From NCBI GenBank assembly GCA_017998755.1, contig JAGOCL010000120.1, positions 1 to 7,450 of the forward strand: a stretch of DNA of 7,450 nucleotides. Reading direction: 5' to 3'. Made by a program: the position numbers and the translations under genes. Within the stretch, counting starts at the first letter, position 1, and each line of letters starts with the position of its first letter. The notes beneath the pieces are model-generated. The model was not told where the DNA came from, did not search any database, and worked only from the letters and a program-made list of their open reading frames with translations. Positions 6,456 to 7,450 of the stretch are shown piece by piece. The DNA is from Spirochaetota bacterium. Lineage in GTDB: Bacteria; Spirochaetota; GWE2-31-10; MWDO01.

Positions 6456-6484
6456 ATTTTAGAAAAAATATTATTAATAGTCAA
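6456..6484 (-). promoter_or_regulatory. sigma-70-type promoter of the hyd maturation operon
   Basis: TTGACT (6479-6484) and TAAAAT (6456-6461) on the minus strand are separated by exactly 17 bases. This is the best promoter in the window and places the start near 6449. No -24/-12 sigma-54 elements are seen, so the neighbouring NtrC-type regulator is unlikely to drive this operon directly. Confidence 0.7.
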
Positions 6485-6504
6485 GATATTATTAGTAAAA
6501 TTAG

Positions 6505-6533
6505 TTGCATAAAATAAGTTTTTTATATATAAA
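6505..6533 (+). promoter_or_regulatory. possible promoter of the polysaccharide genes
   Basis: TTGCAT (6505-6510) and TATAAA (6528-6533) are spaced by 17 bases. Transcription would begin near 6540, only about 3 bases before the start codon at 6543, giving a nearly leaderless mRNA. An alternative -10, TAAAAT (6510-6515), lacks a good -35. Confidence 0.45.
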
Positions 6534-6542
6534 AATCGCATT

Positions 6543-7301
6543 ATGGATAGAATTAATATAGGCGGTCTCTTATTTGACAACGTCTCGATGAAAGAGGCGA
6601 TTGATAGGACTTTGGATAAAATTAAAAACTTTCAAAAGCCCGAATTCGTCCTCGTTGCTAATCAGGATATTATAAATAAAAAAAAGGGAATTCTCTTTTT
6701 TACCGACGAACTGCTTAACCGCTCGTATTTGACCTTCGCCGACGGGTATTCGATCGTCGTCGCTTCAAAAATTCTGAAAACCCCTATCAAAGAGAGGGTC
6801 GCCGGACCGGATTTTATGTTGAAATTTATAGAAGAAACTCAAGATATGGATATATCTCACTTTTTTCTCGGATCGAGTGAAAATGTTTTGGAAAAAATGA
6901 TCGCTAATTTTAAATCCGGATTTCCCCGCATTAAAATAGCGGGATATTACTCCCCGCCGTTTTGCAAAGAATTTACAGAAGAAGAAAATAATAAGATAAT
7001 CAATTTGATTAATAACTCAAAATGCGCTATTCTTTGGGTATCTTTCGGCTGTCCAAAGCAGGAGTCATGGATTTTAAATAATATTGATAAACTGAGAATT
7101 CCCGTTTCTATCGGCGTCGGCGCGGCGTTCGATTTTCATTCGGGAGTCGTAAAAAGAGCGCCGCTCTTCATGCAAAATATGAAGTTGGAGTGGTTATACA
7201 GACTTTTTCAGGATCCGAAACGGCTTTGGAAGAGATACTTCGGCGGCGGTTGGAGATTCGCCGTAACGATTTTGAAACAAAAATATTCCCAAAAAAAATA
7301 A
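6543..7301 (+). CDS. WecG/TagA/CpsF-family glycosyltransferase
   Basis: The 252-residue enzyme belongs to the family that moves a sugar, often N-acetylmannosamine from a UDP donor, onto undecaprenyl-diphosphate-linked GlcNAc at the inner face of the membrane. Family blocks are in order: INIGGLLFDNVSMKEA (4-19), FADGYS with the likely catalytic D67 (65-70), RVAGPD (85-90), WVSFGCPKQE (165-174), GVGAAFDF (191-198), KRAP (204-207) and the basic membrane-binding end LEWLYRLFQDPKRLWKRY (215-232). The start fits the family N-terminus, but no Shine-Dalgarno sequence precedes it. Residues 46-53 (KKKGILFF) are encoded by a copy of the dispersed repeat, in a stretch where relatives usually carry an ARKDPEL-like sequence. 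The region near 7081-7140 is GC-richer (27 of 60) than the genes to the left. gmd follows after 16 bases, so a surface-polysaccharide operon is likely. The exact donor sugar cannot be read from sequence. Confidence 0.93.
   Translation: MDRINIGGLLFDNVSMKEAIDRTLDKIKNFQKPEFVLVANQDIINKKKGILFFTDELLNRSYLTFADGYSIVVASKILKTPIKERVAGPDFMLKFIEETQDMDISHFFLGSSENVLEKMIANFKSGFPRIKIAGYYSPPFCKEFTEEENNKIINLINNSKCAILWVSFGCPKQESWILNNIDKLRIPVSIGVGAAFDFHSGVVKRAPLFMQNMKLEWLYRLFQDPKRLWKRYFGGGWRFAVTILKQKYSQKK
6673..6701. repeat. dispersed palindromic repeat, copy D, inside the glycosyltransferase gene
   Basis: This stretch is identical over 29 bases to the reverse complement of 1585-1613. It consists of an A8 run, GGGAATTCTC and T6. 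It is read in frame as KKKGILFF (residues 46-53) and does not disturb the downstream family motifs. Confidence 0.7.
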
Positions 7302-7317
7302 ATTAAAGAGGTATAAT

Positions 7318-7450
7318 ATGAAGAAGGCATTAATCACGGGCGTAACCGGACAAGACGGTTCTTATTTAGCGGAACTTTTACTTGAAAAAGGATACGAAGT
7401 TCATGGGATAATCAGACGATCGAGTCTTATCAATACTCACAGAGTAGATC
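7318..7450 (+). CDS. gmd: GDP-mannose 4,6-dehydratase, N-terminal part (runs off the window)
   Basis: Only 44 codons are present, but they match the start of GDP-mannose 4,6-dehydratase closely. MKKALITGVTGQDGSYLAEL carries the GXXGXXG nucleotide-binding motif of short-chain dehydrogenases (G8, G11, G14), followed by GYEVHGIIRRSS and an NTHRVD sequence where others have NTGRID. The enzyme converts GDP-mannose to GDP-4-keto-6-deoxymannose, the precursor of GDP-fucose, GDP-rhamnose or GDP-perosamine, in the cytoplasm. AAAGAGG (7305-7311) sits 6 bases before the ATG, and the gap to the preceding glycosyltransferase gene is 16 bases, so the two are probably cotranscribed. The gene is cut by the window edge; nothing suggests it is broken. 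Confidence 0.93.
   Translation, partial: MKKALITGVTGQDGSYLAELLLEKGYEVHGIIRRSSLINTHRVD

Noticed and set aside
6481..6510. Sigma-54 promoter around TTGCAT upstream of the glycosyltransferase
   Set aside because: The required GG of the -24 element is missing at the right distance; I also found no -24/-12 pair in the other spacers.

Overview
The window is AT-rich bacterial DNA with tight gene spacing. The organism looks like a strictly anaerobic, hydrogen-metabolising bacterium with an undecaprenyl-linked surface polysaccharide. The evidence is a set of [FeFe]-hydrogenase maturation genes, a WecG/TagA-type glycosyltransferase followed by GDP-mannose 4,6-dehydratase, and an NtrC-type sigma-54 activator. 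Composition and the style of the small DNA-binding protein would fit a spirochaete or a similar gut anaerobe, but the sequence alone does not settle the phylum.

Layout, left to right. Positions 1-69 are the tail of an intergenic region. A complete NtrC-family response regulator (70-1464, minus) comes next, with no sensor kinase in view. An AT-rich 260-base divergent spacer (1465-1724) carries promoter-like signals, a copy of a dispersed palindromic repeat, and an inverted repeat just upstream of the next gene. A small, very AT-rich gene (1725-2279, plus) encodes an unrecognised basic protein in which I see two tandem ribbon-helix-helix motifs. It converges on the hydrogenase-maturation operon with a 48-base gap.

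The operon (6382 down to 2328, minus) reads: TM1266-family small protein, HydG, HydE, aspartase/fumarase-superfamily lyase. The genes overlap or nearly touch, and there is a good sigma-70-type promoter upstream (TTGACT-N17-TAAAAT). HydG makes the Fe(CO)2(CN) synthon from tyrosine and HydE processes it. The lyase may supply ammonia for the azadithiolate bridge, which is inference. HydF, the third maturase, and the hydrogenase itself are not in the window. The transcript would begin with a leader of about 67 nt containing a clear hairpin and a possible pseudoknot next to the ribosome binding site.

Divergent from the operon, at 6543-7301 (plus), is the WecG/TagA-type glycosyltransferase. It is followed after 16 bases by the first 44 codons of gmd, so a surface-polysaccharide operon begins here and runs off the right edge.

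The most unusual signals are: (1) a dispersed palindromic repeat with core GGGAATTCYC flanked by A and T runs, including a perfect 29-bp inverted pair, which lies inside genes and is read in all three frames; (2) the structured leader of the hyd operon; (3) the tandem ribbon-helix-helix protein with an operator-like inverted repeat in front of it.
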